Positions 9,400 through 18,572 are shown, counted from the stretch's first letter. The stretch: DNA of 64,000 nucleotides from Shewanella electrodiphila (GCF_023283985.1 NZ_JAKIKU010000017.1:25836-89835), one strand, 5' to 3'. Numbers and translations: made by a program. The notes: generated by a model from the letters alone, not told the origin.

Positions 9400-9430
9400 A
9401 AAAATGCCCTTAGCATGAGGTTAAGGGCAT
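9400..9430 (-). terminator. Hairpin between frmA and frmB
   Basis: Inverted repeat ATGCCCTTA / TAAGGGCAT with a 9-base loop, followed on the minus strand by TTTT. It looks like a partial terminator that would lower frmB expression relative to frmA. Confidence 0.45.
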
Positions 9431-9456
9431 GATATTAATCCAATACAACAATAATA

Positions 9457-10587
9457 TTACTTATCGAAGTGAATGACTGAACGAATGCTTTCACCGCTAT
9501 GCATTAAGTCAAAGGCATCATTTATTCCTTCAAGACCCATGGTATGAGTAATGAAGTGATCCAGCTTAAATTCACCATTTAAGTATTGCTCAACAATACC
9601 GGGTAACTGACTACGACCTTTAACACCGCCAAATGCACTCCCTTTCCAAACTCGTCCAGTGACCAATTGAAATGGACGGGTTGAAATTTCTTGGCCTGCA
9701 CCGGCAACACCAATAACAACCGATTCGCCCCAGCCTTTATGACAACACTCGAGCGCACTGCGCATGACATTAACGTTACCAATACATTCAAACGAGAAAT
9801 CTACCCCGCCATCCGTCATTTCCACAATGACATCCTGAATCGGTTTGTCATAATTTTTTGGATTAATACAATCAGTCGCACCTAATTTAGTGGCTAATTC
9901 AAATTTTGATTCGTTTAAATCAACACCAATAATGCGACTCGCACCAGCCATAGTGGCACCAATAATGGCTGATAAACCAATGCCGCCTAGGCCGAAAATG
10001 GCCACAGTGTCGCCTTTTTGCACTTTAGCGGTATTAAATACGGCGCCCATACCTGTTGTTACACCACAGCCTAATAAACACACTTCTTCAAGTGGGGCTT
10101 TTGGATTCACTTTTGCTAAAGAAATTTCTGGAAGCACGGTATATTCTGAAAAGGTTGAGCAGCCCATGTAGTGGAAAATTGGCTGCCCATCTTTATAAAA
10201 GCGTGTCGTACCGTCTGGCATTAAACCTTTGCCTTGAGTTTCACGTACTGCGCTACATAGGTTGGTTTTACCTGAAGTACAGAATTTACATTTACCACAC
10301 TCGGCTGTGTATAGCGGAATGACGTGGTCACCTACTTGTACACTGGTAACGCCTTCACCGACCATTTCCACAATACCGCCACCTTCGTGACCTAAAATGA
10401 CCGGGAAAATACCTTCTGGATCATCGCCTGACAAGGTGAAAGCATCGGTATGACAAACACCAGAAGCAATAATCTTAACCATGACTTCACCAGCTTTTGG
10501 ATACATGACATCCACTTCTTCAATTGATAATGGTTGTCCCACTCCCCAAGCTACAGCGGCTTTAGATTTTATAAATTGTGCTGACAT
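9457..10587 (-). CDS. frmA: S-(hydroxymethyl)glutathione dehydrogenase (class III alcohol dehydrogenase)
   Basis: This enzyme oxidises the formaldehyde-glutathione adduct to S-formylglutathione with NAD; class III enzymes also reduce S-nitrosoglutathione. Catalytic zinc ligands are C45 and the GHE histidine at 67, with a later cysteine in LLGCGVTTG; the four-cysteine structural zinc site is at 97, 100, 103 and 111. The NAD fold reads FGLGGIGLS. Length is 376 residues. A LysR gene is divergent, with a palindrome in the gap. Confidence 0.95.
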   Translation of the reverse strand: MSAQFIKSKAAVAWGVGQPLSIEEVDVMYPKAGEVMVKIIASGVCHTDAFTLSGDDPEGIFPVILGHEGGGIVEMVGEGVTSVQVGDHVIPLYTAECGKCKFCTSGKTNLCSAVRETQGKGLMPDGTTRFYKDGQPIFHYMGCSTFSEYTVLPEISLAKVNPKAPLEEVCLLGCGVTTGMGAVFNTAKVQKGDTVAIFGLGGIGLSAIIGATMAGASRIIGVDLNESKFELATKLGATDCINPKNYDKPIQDVIVEMTDGGVDFSFECIGNVNVMRSALECCHKGWGESVVIGVAGAGQEISTRPFQLVTGRVWKGSAFGGVKGRSQLPGIVEQYLNGEFKLDHFITHTMGLEGINDAFDLMHSGESIRSVIHFDK

Positions 10588-10625
10588 TGTGTTTGTCCTT
10601 ATTACTGATGAACGAAAATATTGGG

Positions 10626-10642
10626 ATCTACAAAGTGTAGAT
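10626..10642. promoter_or_regulatory. Palindromic operator candidate upstream of frmA
   Basis: Perfect inverted repeat ATCTACA-aag-TGTAGAT, 38 bases before the frmA start and about 90 before the divergent LysR gene. LysR proteins typically bind interrupted dyads like this. Binding is inferred from position. Confidence 0.5.
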
Positions 10643-10731
10643 GAAATTTTGTAGCGATAGAGCTATTGTATTTATTTTCTGTCAGTTGATAATAAGCTTA
10701 AATTGCAAATAACTTTTACGAGTGAGTAACA

Positions 10732-11607
10732 ATGCTGCCATGGGAAGGGGTTTATGAATTTGTCGCGGTGGCTGAAACGGATAGCTTTACTGCTGCGGGT
10801 AAGCGTTTGTCGATTTCAACAGCACAAGTCAGTCGTCAAATTAGTCAAATTGAAAATAGACTAAGTACCAAACTGTTTTATCGCACGACACGAAAAGTAT
10901 CGTTAACAGAAGAAGGACAGGTTTTTTATCGTCATTGCCGTCAAGTTATCGATGGTCTTGAAGAAGCTGAGCGGGCGATAACCAGTTTACAGAATAAGCC
11001 TCAAGGCCTGATTAAACTGACAGCGCCTGTAACTTACGGTGAAAAATTTATTATGCCGATTGTGACTGACTATATGCAGCAATATCCAGATGTAGAAGTT
11101 ATATGTGAGTTAACCAATCGACAATTAGATTTGGTAGAAGGCGGCTATGATCTTGCTATTCGTTTAGGCCGATTAGCAGACTCAAGTATGATGGCTAAAC
11201 GATTAACTAGCAGAGAACAATTTGTTTGCGCTTCGCCTGAGTATATTAGCCGTTTTGGTGCACCTTATTCGTTATCAGAACTGAGCCAGCATAATTGCTT
11301 AATCGGCTCACAATCCCATTGGCACTTTACTGAATCAGGTAAAAATAGAAGTATAAAAGTGCAAGGGAACTTGCAGTGTAGTAGTGGCATTAGTTTACTT
11401 GATGCGGCATTAAAAGGCTTAGGTATTGTACAACTGCCAGGATATTACGTTCAGCAGGCTATTAACGATAATAAGTTAACGGTATTACTGGCACCGTTTC
11501 AACAAGAAAAAGAAGGGATTTGGGCCTTGTACCCACAAAACCGTCATTTGTCTCCTAAAGTAAGGTTGTTAGTAGATAAATTGACAGTTTCTCTTACTCA
11601 GCAGTAA
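10732..11607 (+). CDS. LysR-family regulator divergent from frmA
   Basis: The N-terminal winged HTH is clear (DSFTAAGKRLSISTAQVSRQ, about residues 17-36), followed by a LysR substrate-binding domain beginning GLIKLTAPVTYGEKF, of the CrgA/DsdC-like branch. Length is 291 residues. Being divergent from frmA suggests control of frmAB in response to formaldehyde or its glutathione adduct, but this is inference from context; it could also act on the flavoprotein gene downstream. Confidence 0.85.
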   Translation: MLPWEGVYEFVAVAETDSFTAAGKRLSISTAQVSRQISQIENRLSTKLFYRTTRKVSLTEEGQVFYRHCRQVIDGLEEAERAITSLQNKPQGLIKLTAPVTYGEKFIMPIVTDYMQQYPDVEVICELTNRQLDLVEGGYDLAIRLGRLADSSMMAKRLTSREQFVCASPEYISRFGAPYSLSELSQHNCLIGSQSHWHFTESGKNRSIKVQGNLQCSSGISLLDAALKGLGIVQLPGYYVQQAINDNKLTVLLAPFQQEKEGIWALYPQNRHLSPKVRLLVDKLTVSLTQQ

Positions 11608-11635
11608 TTTACTTGTTATTTCCCTCGATTTTATT

Positions 11636-11677
11636 GTGAGTTACCGATTTGGAATAGGTTCCAAATCGGTAACTCAC
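11636..11677. repeat. Perfect 19-bp inverted repeat with 4-base loop
   Basis: Arms GTGAGTTACCGATTTGGAA and its exact complement flank the loop TAGG, 28 bases after the LysR stop. There is no T tract, so a simple terminator is unlikely without help. The centre TGGAA-N4-TTCCA recurs at 11765. Confidence 0.8.
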
Positions 11678-11764
11678 ATCCATATTTGATTAAATTATGC
11701 GCTACATTTCATTTTTGAATATCTACTCCTTTAGATATAGCTAACTGCTGCCTAATTCCCTTTT

Positions 11765-11778
11765 TGGAATTGATTCCA
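11765..11778. promoter_or_regulatory. TGGAA-N4-TTCCA operator candidate before the flavoprotein gene
   Basis: TGGAATTGATTCCA, 43 bases upstream of the flavoprotein start, has the same 5+5 dyad and spacing as the centre of the large inverted repeat at 11636. Two copies 110 bases apart suggest a regulator binding pair. The regulator is not identified. Confidence 0.5.
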
Positions 11779-11821
11779 TCTTTATGATGAAAGGGTCAAT
11801 TTAAACAAAGGGTGATGACCT

Positions 11822-13342
11822 ATGAGTAATGTAGATCTGTTAGGACGCCGTAAATTTATTGCTGGACTAGGTGTAGCAGCAGGGGCTGCAATGGTAGCGC
11901 CTGCGATGGCTGTTTCTGAAAAGGCAGACGGTGTTAAGTGGGACAAGGAAATTGAAATTGTCATTATTGGTTCGGGCTTTGCTGGTTTAGCCGCCGCAAT
12001 TGAAGCGACTAAACTAGGCGCTAAAGATGTCCATATTTTCGAGAAAATGTCTTATTTTGGTGGTAATTCGGCGATTAATGGTGGTTTGTTTGCCGCCCCT
12101 GGTACGCCAATGCAATCTAAAGAAGGCGTGAATGACTCAGTAGAGCGAATGGTTGCTGATCAAATGGCTGCTGGACGTGGTATCGCTGATGAAGCTTTAT
12201 TACGCCATGTTGCAGAACATGCAATGGAAGCGTTGCAAATGACCTTTGATGCGGGGTCTGAATACCATCCATATTTACAGCAACTTGGTGGTCACTCGGT
12301 TGCGCGTACTTACCAAACAACTGTGAGTTGTGGCGCGGGTATCACTCAGCCTTTATTACATAAGTGTCGTGAATTGGGTGTTCATACCCATAATCGCTCA
12401 AAGTTTGAAGGTTTCTTGATTGGTGATAAAGGTGAAGTTGTAGGCGTTAAAATGCGTGATAACTACCACTTTGGCGAAGACCAACCTGGAAAAATTATTA
12501 ATATCCGCGCAAAACGCGGTGTGATAATGGCAACTGGCGGCTTTGCTCAAAACGTTAATTTACGTATGGCACAAGATCCAACATTAACCTCTGAAGTGGG
12601 TTGTACCAATGCGCCTGGTGCTACAGGTGAGGGGATGTATGAAATGTTCCGCTTAGGCGCGGTACCTGTTCATTTAGCGCATATTCAATCTGGCCCTTGG
12701 GCATCACCTGATGAAGGTGGATTTGGCTATGTGTCTAACTACTCTATTTATAACTTTCCACATTCAATTGCGATTAACCGTCTAACTGGTCAGCGCTTCA
12801 TGAATGAAATTGCCGACCGTAAAACCCGTGCTGATGCTGAGTTAGCTTGTCGTGATGAAAAAGGCAATGCATTACCGCCAATCTTAATTACCAGCTATAA
12901 GGATTCTAAAAAGCATCCTAATACTAAAAAGGTCATTAAGTATAACGTCGGCTGGAAGTTTGATTCTGTCGAAGAATTAGCTGCGCATTTCAAAGTGCCA
13001 TTAAAAGCACTTAAAACCCAAATTGAAGAATATAACCAGTATGTTAAGTCAGGTGAAGATACTCAGTTTGGCAAGAACATGACCAAAGCGAAAGATAAGT
13101 ATATTGAAGCACCATTTACTGTAGTTCGTTTATGGCCAAAAGTGCATTACTGCCAAGGCGGCGTGCAAATTACTACTAAAGCTGAAGTGAAAGATAGCTT
13201 TACAGGTAACCCTATCAAGGGGTTATATGCCGCAGGTGAAGTGTGTGGTGGTATCCATGGTGTGAGCCGTTTAGGTAGTTGTTCTATCCCTGAGTGTATG
13301 GTCATGGGTATGACAGCCGCCCGTAGCACAATGAAAGCTTAA
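11822..13342 (+). CDS. Periplasmic FAD-dependent reductase, fumarate-reductase-like flavoprotein subunit
   Basis: A Tat-exported flavoprotein of the FccA / urocanate reductase family, likely a terminal reductase of anaerobic respiration. It opens with a twin-arginine signal (GRRKFIAGLGVAAGAA), then the FAD fold (IIGSGFAGLAAAIEA, residues 48-62), and ends with GLYAAGEVCGGIHGVSRLG. No heme motifs are present; heme comes from the next gene. By eye alignment to FccA, the acid arginine (R333) and substrate arginine (R483) are kept, but H365, T377 and E378 of FccA become G291, Y307 and S308. Fumarate is therefore an unlikely substrate; the true one is unknown. Confidence 0.85.
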   Translation: MSNVDLLGRRKFIAGLGVAAGAAMVAPAMAVSEKADGVKWDKEIEIVIIGSGFAGLAAAIEATKLGAKDVHIFEKMSYFGGNSAINGGLFAAPGTPMQSKEGVNDSVERMVADQMAAGRGIADEALLRHVAEHAMEALQMTFDAGSEYHPYLQQLGGHSVARTYQTTVSCGAGITQPLLHKCRELGVHTHNRSKFEGFLIGDKGEVVGVKMRDNYHFGEDQPGKIINIRAKRGVIMATGGFAQNVNLRMAQDPTLTSEVGCTNAPGATGEGMYEMFRLGAVPVHLAHIQSGPWASPDEGGFGYVSNYSIYNFPHSIAINRLTGQRFMNEIADRKTRADAELACRDEKGNALPPILITSYKDSKKHPNTKKVIKYNVGWKFDSVEELAAHFKVPLKALKTQIEEYNQYVKSGEDTQFGKNMTKAKDKYIEAPFTVVRLWPKVHYCQGGVQITTKAEVKDSFTGNPIKGLYAAGEVCGGIHGVSRLGSCSIPECMVMGMTAARSTMKA

Positions 13343-13366
13343 CCCCATTAACAAGAGGAATTATTG

Positions 13367-13720
13367 ATGAAAACATTAAAGATGATGCTTGCATTGGGAT
13401 TACTTTGCTTAAGTAGTGCAACAGTACAAGCGGTAGAAATCAGAGCTTACCATCAAGACGTTATCGGCAAAGATTGTAAAGCTTGTCATGACAATGGTAT
13501 TAAGCAATTTCCATCAGACCAAGCGTGTCAACAATGTCATGATGTTGATGAATTAGCTGAAACAACTGCCCGTAGTGAAGAGGATAAGTGGCAAAACCCA
13601 CATAACAACTTACATTACGGTAAAGAGTTACCTTGTCAGGAATGTCACGGTGAACATAAAGCGAAAGAGCCGATTTGTAGTGACTGTCATACGTTTAAGT
13701 ATGATAAGCACAAAAAATAA
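13367..13720 (+). CDS. Small periplasmic tetraheme cytochrome c
   Basis: A 117-residue secreted cytochrome with an N-terminal signal (MKTLKMMLALGLLCLSSATVQA) and four CxxCH heme sites: CKACH, CQQCH, CQECH and CSDCH. It resembles the heme domain of flavocytochrome c fumarate reductase and would pass electrons from an inner-membrane quinol dehydrogenase to the flavoprotein encoded 24 bases upstream. The ATG at 13367 follows AGAGGA by seven bases; a TTG three bases earlier is less likely. Confidence 0.9.
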   Translation: MKTLKMMLALGLLCLSSATVQAVEIRAYHQDVIGKDCKACHDNGIKQFPSDQACQQCHDVDELAETTARSEEDKWQNPHNNLHYGKELPCQECHGEHKAKEPICSDCHTFKYDKHKK

Positions 13721-13810
13721 TACTTAATTGTCACGCCTCAAAAGAAGATTGAGCTAGTACAAATAATGAGTTATTAATTTGCTCATTTAATTTATTTATG
13801 AAGTCTTCTG

Positions 13811-13849
13811 AAAGCCTCTAACTATCTGGTTAGGGGCTTTTTGTTTTTT
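13811..13849 (+). terminator. Terminator of the flavoprotein-cytochrome operon
   Basis: Stem AAAGCCTCTAAC / GTTAGGGGCTTT with one wobble pair, then a T-rich tail. It closes the two-gene operon before the convergent LysR gene. Confidence 0.75.
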
Positions 13850-13864
13850 AATCGTTTTGAATTA

Positions 13865-14734
13865 TTAGCTATCAGCCACTTCTGCTAAGTTTTCAACATT
13901 GGCTTTGATTAGAGTGATCAGTTGCTGCGTTGCATCTGTTTGAGTATCAGGATTGAGGTATAGCGCTTCATTGAATACCGGCAATATAGGCAGTCCGTGC
14001 TCAACGGGATCTAATATCTGCATTTTATCGTTGATCCTAAATTCGGCAACGGGTGCAATAGTCAGATCATTTTCAACGGCCATACATAAGGCTTGGGGTG
14101 AGGGGGTTGAAAGTAATACATTGATCGAGCGCATTGTCAGTTGATGGTTAGCAAATACTTGGGCACGAATAGGGCAGTTTTCTGGGTATAAAGCCATTGG
14201 AATCGTACTACGTTTATGAGCATTACCATTTTTAGCAGCAACCCAATGAAAACGTCGCTCAAACAGTAATTCACCGTTGGCCGGTGTTTGCCAATGTGTC
14301 GCGACTATCACATCAAACTCACCTTGCTTTAGGCGTTTGTAAAGGTTGCCACTCACGTCTGTATCAATCACTAATTCGATACGAGTAAATTCACGAATAA
14401 ATTCAAGTAAACAGCTACTTAGATAACGTTTTATATAGTCTGTTGGCACGCCAAGACGAATGATTTCACGGTTTTGACTATCTTTTAAATCATCTAAAGC
14501 TTGTGAATTCAGTTGCATCATTTTATAGGCGTAATTGAGTAAAGTGACACCAGACTCTGTCAGTGTTACCCCTTTATTATCACGTATTAATAATGGCTGG
14601 CCGACACTCTCTTCCAACTTTTTTATTTGCAAACTCAATGCTGATTGAGTTCGACAAATTTGCTCAGCTGCTTTCGAAAGATTGCCATTTTCTGCGACCG
14701 CAATGAAGCTTTCTAGTAATTCAATTTTTAACAT
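13865..14734 (-). CDS. LysR-family regulator beside the flavoprotein operon
   Basis: The N-terminal HTH is NGNLSKAAEQICRTQSALSL (about residues 16-35), followed by a LysR-type effector domain; 289 residues. It is convergent with the reductase-cytochrome operon and divergent from a TetR gene. Local control of the flavoprotein operon is plausible, but the effector cannot be read from sequence. Confidence 0.82.
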   Translation of the reverse strand: MLKIELLESFIAVAENGNLSKAAEQICRTQSALSLQIKKLEESVGQPLLIRDNKGVTLTESGVTLLNYAYKMMQLNSQALDDLKDSQNREIIRLGVPTDYIKRYLSSCLLEFIREFTRIELVIDTDVSGNLYKRLKQGEFDVIVATHWQTPANGELLFERRFHWVAAKNGNAHKRSTIPMALYPENCPIRAQVFANHQLTMRSINVLLSTPSPQALCMAVENDLTIAPVAEFRINDKMQILDPVEHGLPILPVFNEALYLNPDTQTDATQQLITLIKANVENLAEVADS

Positions 14735-14868
14735 AGGCTTTAGAAAAACTGGCTATTGATAATGTTCATAGTGGTATCAGTATTACTTAATATCGAAGTC
14801 GTAAAAAGCTTGTTATTGTGTGAATGTGAACTGATAACATAATTTTGATATGAAGTAAGGAATGTAAC

Positions 14869-15516
14869 ATGGGAAGTTGGCAGCAAAGAGGTGAATACCT
14901 AGTTGAAGTGTCACAACGATGCTTAAAAGGACATAAAACTTTTGATTTATGCCGTTCACATTTAGTCAAAGCGAGCCAGATTTCAAAAGGAACTATTTAT
15001 AATCACTTTCCGACAGAGGCTGATTTAATGGTCGCGGTTGCTATTAATGATTTAAATCGCTGGAGTGCTCAAGCTGAACTTGATAAACAGGATTATCAAG
15101 ATCCTCTCATTCAATTTTTAGCTCATCAATGTTGGCGATTACACGACACTTTAGTGAATAAGACTTTTGTTATTGAAAGAGTTATGCCGAACTCTGAGGT
15201 ACTATCACAGGCAAGTGAGGTTTATCAGTTAGCATATCAGCAAAGCTACGATGCTTACTTTGTATGGTTCAATGAGATGATTGCTAGAATTGGTAAAGTT
15301 GAAGGCTTTAATCGAGGTGAGTTAGTGATTAACTATTTACGCGGCGCAATAATTAACACTGATGATGCTGATAAAGATGGTAATGATGTCCAGTTATATT
15401 ATCAATACTGCTACGCCATTGTGCAGTTATTGGGGCATTCAGATAAGCGTTTACCTGGGATAGCTAAATTTCAAGAGTGGTTAAATAACATGCCGCAGCA
15501 ACAGTGTGCGGCATAG
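14869..15516 (+). CDS. TetR-family regulator
   Basis: 215 residues. The N-terminal helices end in a TetR-type recognition segment, KASQISKGTIYNHFPTEADL (about residues 34-53), followed by a helical ligand-binding domain without recognisable motifs. It is divergent from the LysR gene at 13865; its target may be itself or the flavoprotein operon. No function is assigned beyond the family. Confidence 0.8.
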   Translation: MGSWQQRGEYLVEVSQRCLKGHKTFDLCRSHLVKASQISKGTIYNHFPTEADLMVAVAINDLNRWSAQAELDKQDYQDPLIQFLAHQCWRLHDTLVNKTFVIERVMPNSEVLSQASEVYQLAYQQSYDAYFVWFNEMIARIGKVEGFNRGELVINYLRGAIINTDDADKDGNDVQLYYQYCYAIVQLLGHSDKRLPGIAKFQEWLNNMPQQQCAA

Positions 15517-15660
15517 GTTAAGTAAGGTGGAGAGTAAAACTCTGCACTCGATACAGGCTTAGCCTTGATAAAGTCTCCGCATATTATTCCTAATTAGCTT
15601 GTTTGAACTAAACTGTTTAAGTGGGACTTTATTGCAAGTATTAGATAAAAAAGGAGGCGT

Positions 15661-16419
15661 ATGAAAATATTGATCATTTGTTTTGTTGGATTTTTTTCCT
15701 CGAATATCTTTGCTGAAACATTCACTGCACACTGCCGCAATTACCCTCCTGAATTATTTTTTGAAAATGGCGAATGCAAAGGTGCTATACCTGAAATGAT
15801 GACTGATATTTTTACTGAGTTAGGGCATCAGATTAACTGGGAAAATGTGCCATGGATCCGTTCCATGAAAGAAGCTGAAAGTGGGAGAGTAGATTTGTTG
15901 ATTCGTCATTCTATGACGGAAGCACGACAAGTATTCTTATACCCAATCGCCTATGGCTATAACATAAGAAATCTGACTTTTTATAAATCCCCTAGGTTAG
16001 ATGTTGATATAACATCATATAAAGAACTCGAAAATTACAGAGTTGGTGCCATTCGTGGGGTTTTTTACTCACTGACTTTTTCAACTATTGAAAGTCGGGA
16101 GTTAACACTGGTAGGTAGAACTCAACAACTTTTAGGGATGTTAGAGCGGGACCGCATAGATGTCGCTGTGACTTCCGCTTCCCATAGTATTGAGTTATTT
16201 GATGAACACTTCGAAAAAATTACTCTTGTCGATACTTTTGAAAACCCTCTGTATGTAAGCATACCTAAAAAGTCTAAAGCAGCTAAATTACACGCAGATG
16301 TAGCTAAATTGATAAGTGAGTATGGGGAAATGGGGAAGATAAATCAGTATTTTGAGCGATATGGATTAGAGGGCCCCAAGCCATTAAAAAAGAGTGAAGT
16401 ATTATTACAACATGAATAA
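15661..16419 (+). CDS. Orphan periplasmic solute-binding protein (SBP family 3 type)
   Basis: A secreted 252-residue protein: a signal peptide (MKILIICFVGFFSSNIFAE) then an amino-acid-binding-like fold with PPELFFENGECKGAIPEM at the start and NVPWIRSMKEAESGRVDLLI, the family-3 pattern. No permease or ATPase gene is adjacent, so it may sense or bind a ligand rather than serve a transporter here. A strong AGGAGG lies only three bases before the ATG, an unusually short spacing. Confidence 0.75.
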   Translation: MKILIICFVGFFSSNIFAETFTAHCRNYPPELFFENGECKGAIPEMMTDIFTELGHQINWENVPWIRSMKEAESGRVDLLIRHSMTEARQVFLYPIAYGYNIRNLTFYKSPRLDVDITSYKELENYRVGAIRGVFYSLTFSTIESRELTLVGRTQQLLGMLERDRIDVAVTSASHSIELFDEHFEKITLVDTFENPLYVSIPKKSKAAKLHADVAKLISEYGEMGKINQYFERYGLEGPKPLKKSEVLLQHE

Positions 16420-16450
16420 AAATGCCTATCTAAAAGGATAGGCATTTATT
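16420..16450. terminator. Bidirectional terminator
   Basis: Perfect 11-bp arms AAATGCCTATC / GATAGGCATTT with a 6-base loop, between convergent genes; A and T tracts on both sides. Confidence 0.8.
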
Positions 16451-16479
16451 TAAATCTCAGCTTTAACTTCCATCAATTA

Positions 16480-17106
16480 TTATGTTTGCTTAATATAATC
16501 CATGACTTTCGCCTTTGGCATACCTGTAATCTTTTGAATTTTATCAAAAGTGACAGCTTGCTGAGGTTGATGTTGTTTAATAGTTTCAAGCTGGTGAAGC
16601 CATAAATGACCTGTCATGGTGGCATCAGCCAATGCTCTATGAAAAACACCATCATTGGGTAGTTGATGATAATCCACCAAAGTCCCTAATTTATGATTGG
16701 GCGCATCTTGGTTAATTCTGCGTGATAGCAATAAAGAGCAAGCAAACTGTCCAGAGTATTGGTAATTAATTCGCTTGAATTCAGCATCTAAAAACTTTTT
16801 ATCAAAGCTTGCGTTATGGGCTACAAGATTGAAATCTCCAATAAAGTCCGCAAACCGCGCCATGACGGTTTCGCAATCATCAGCTGTTTGCAGCATTTGA
16901 TTGCTAATACCTGTGTAGTTTTCAATAAAACTATTTACTCGACGCCCTGGATTCATCAATTCTTGAAATGAATCAACTACCACACCATCAACTAGCTTTA
17001 CGGCACCAATTTCAATTGAGCGGTCACCATTATCTGGTGATAAACCTGTGGTTTCAAAGTCGAGAACGATGACGGTATTTGCTAATGTGCTTGATGCTAT
17101 AGACAC
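16480..17106 (-). CDS. DnaQ-like 3'-5' exonuclease
   Basis: A DEDDh exonuclease of the DNA polymerase III epsilon family. ExoI motif VLDFETTGLSPDNG holds the first D and E (about residues 16 and 18), ExoII is NLVAHNASFDKKFL, and ExoIII is HRALADATMTGHL with the catalytic H and D. The 208-residue length and a non-DnaQ C terminus suggest an accessory nuclease rather than the replicative proofreader. It follows mnmE by 25 bases on the same strand. Confidence 0.85.
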   Translation of the reverse strand: MSIASSTLANTVIVLDFETTGLSPDNGDRSIEIGAVKLVDGVVVDSFQELMNPGRRVNSFIENYTGISNQMLQTADDCETVMARFADFIGDFNLVAHNASFDKKFLDAEFKRINYQYSGQFACSLLLSRRINQDAPNHKLGTLVDYHQLPNDGVFHRALADATMTGHLWLHQLETIKQHQPQQAVTFDKIQKITGMPKAKVMDYIKQT

Positions 17107-17131
17107 AGAATTTCTCTTTTAAATGTGGAAC

Positions 17132-18490
17132 TTATTTACCAATACAAAATGAGCTAAAGATTTTACCCAATAGATCATCAGAGGTGAACTTACCGGTAAT
17201 TTCAGATAGCGCCATTTGTGCCATGCGCAGTTCTTCTGCCAGTAACTCCCCTGCTAAATACACTTCCAGCTGTTCTTTACCTAGCTGTAAGTGACTTGAT
17301 GCTAAGTCTAATGCTTCTAAATGGCGACGACGGGCGATAAAGCCGCCTTCTAGGTTACTTTGGTAACCCATTAATGTCTTAAGGTGCTGTTTAAGTTCTT
17401 CAACGCCTAAACCTGTTTTAGCAGAAATGCGGTAAACGTTATAACCATGTTCATCTGTGGTCATAACGGGCTCGCCGGTTAAATCAGCTTTGTTACGTAC
17501 AACAGTGACGCCAAGTCTTGATGGTAGACGGTCGATAAAGTCAGGCCAAATATCATGAGGGTTAACATCAGTAGTAGTTGTGCCATCAACCATAAATAAC
17601 ACTCTATCTGCAGTGGCTATTTCATCCCAAGCACGCTCAATACCGATTTTTTCTACAGTATCAACGGTGTCACGTAAACCCGCAGTATCGATAATATGCA
17701 GTGGCATACCATCAAGGTGAATATGTTCACGTAGCACATCACGAGTCGTACCTGCTATTTCAGTCACAATGGCAGACTCTTTACCTGCTAATGCATTCAG
17801 TAAACTCGATTTACCCGCATTCGGACGGCCTGCAATAACGACTTTCATGCCTTCACGGATAATTGAGCCTTGTTTTGCACTCGCTTGAACTGAATCAAGT
17901 TTATCGATGATTTTATACAGTGAGTTGGCAATTTTACCGTCTGATAAGAAATCGACTTCTTCATCGGGAAAATCAATCGCTGCTTCAACGTATAAGCGCA
18001 AGTTAGTGACTTGCTCTACGAGTTGATGTACCTCATCTGAGAATTCACCTTGGAGCGAGTTTAAGGCGCTTTTAGCAGCCTGTTCGCTGGTGGCATCAAT
18101 TAAATCGGCAATGGCTTCAGCTTGGGTTAAATCAAGCTTGTCGTTCATAAAGGCTTGTTCACTAAACTCGCCTGGCTTAGCAATACGAAGTCCTTCGACT
18201 TCCATCACACGCTTAATCAGCATGTCTAGTACGATTTGACCGCCGTGGCCTTGTAGTTCCAATACATCTTCACCAGTAAAGGAATTAGGTCCTTTAAAAA
18301 ATAAGGCAATTCCTTGGTCAATGACTTCTCCAGAAGCACTTTTAAAGTCACAGTAATCGGCATAACGAGTTTTAGGTAAGTGGCCTAGAACGCTGTGCGC
18401 GACTTCAGTTGCTTTGTCACCTGATACACGAATGATACCGACGCCGCCACGACCTGGTGCGGTTGCTTGTGCCACGATAGTGTCTGTCAT
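17132..18490 (-). CDS. mnmE: tRNA modification GTPase MnmE
   Basis: MnmE (TrmE) is the GTPase partner of MnmG in U34 modification. The N-terminal THF-binding domain starts TIVAQATAPGRGGVGIIRVSG; the inserted G domain has G1 GRPNAGKSSLLN, the DTAGLRDT switch and NKAD; the catalytic C-terminal motif is FCIGK. Length is 452 residues. It is the last gene of the rpmH-rnpA-yidD-yidC-mnmE run, as in E. coli. Confidence 0.97.
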   Translation of the reverse strand: MTDTIVAQATAPGRGGVGIIRVSGDKATEVAHSVLGHLPKTRYADYCDFKSASGEVIDQGIALFFKGPNSFTGEDVLELQGHGGQIVLDMLIKRVMEVEGLRIAKPGEFSEQAFMNDKLDLTQAEAIADLIDATSEQAAKSALNSLQGEFSDEVHQLVEQVTNLRLYVEAAIDFPDEEVDFLSDGKIANSLYKIIDKLDSVQASAKQGSIIREGMKVVIAGRPNAGKSSLLNALAGKESAIVTEIAGTTRDVLREHIHLDGMPLHIIDTAGLRDTVDTVEKIGIERAWDEIATADRVLFMVDGTTTTDVNPHDIWPDFIDRLPSRLGVTVVRNKADLTGEPVMTTDEHGYNVYRISAKTGLGVEELKQHLKTLMGYQSNLEGGFIARRRHLEALDLASSHLQLGKEQLEVYLAGELLAEELRMAQMALSEITGKFTSDDLLGKIFSSFCIGK

Positions 18491-18520
18491 TGAGGAAAAC
18501 CTTGTTGAAAATAGTAAAGG

Positions 18521-18545
18521 AAAAGGCGGCTTAATAGCCGCCTTT
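18521..18545 (-). terminator. Hairpin between yidC and mnmE
   Basis: Arms AAAGGCGGC / GCCGCCTTT, loop TTAATA, with TTTT after the stem on the minus strand. It likely gives partial termination after yidC. Confidence 0.6.
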
Positions 18546-18572
18546 AAAGATTATATCAGTTTGAGCTATGAC

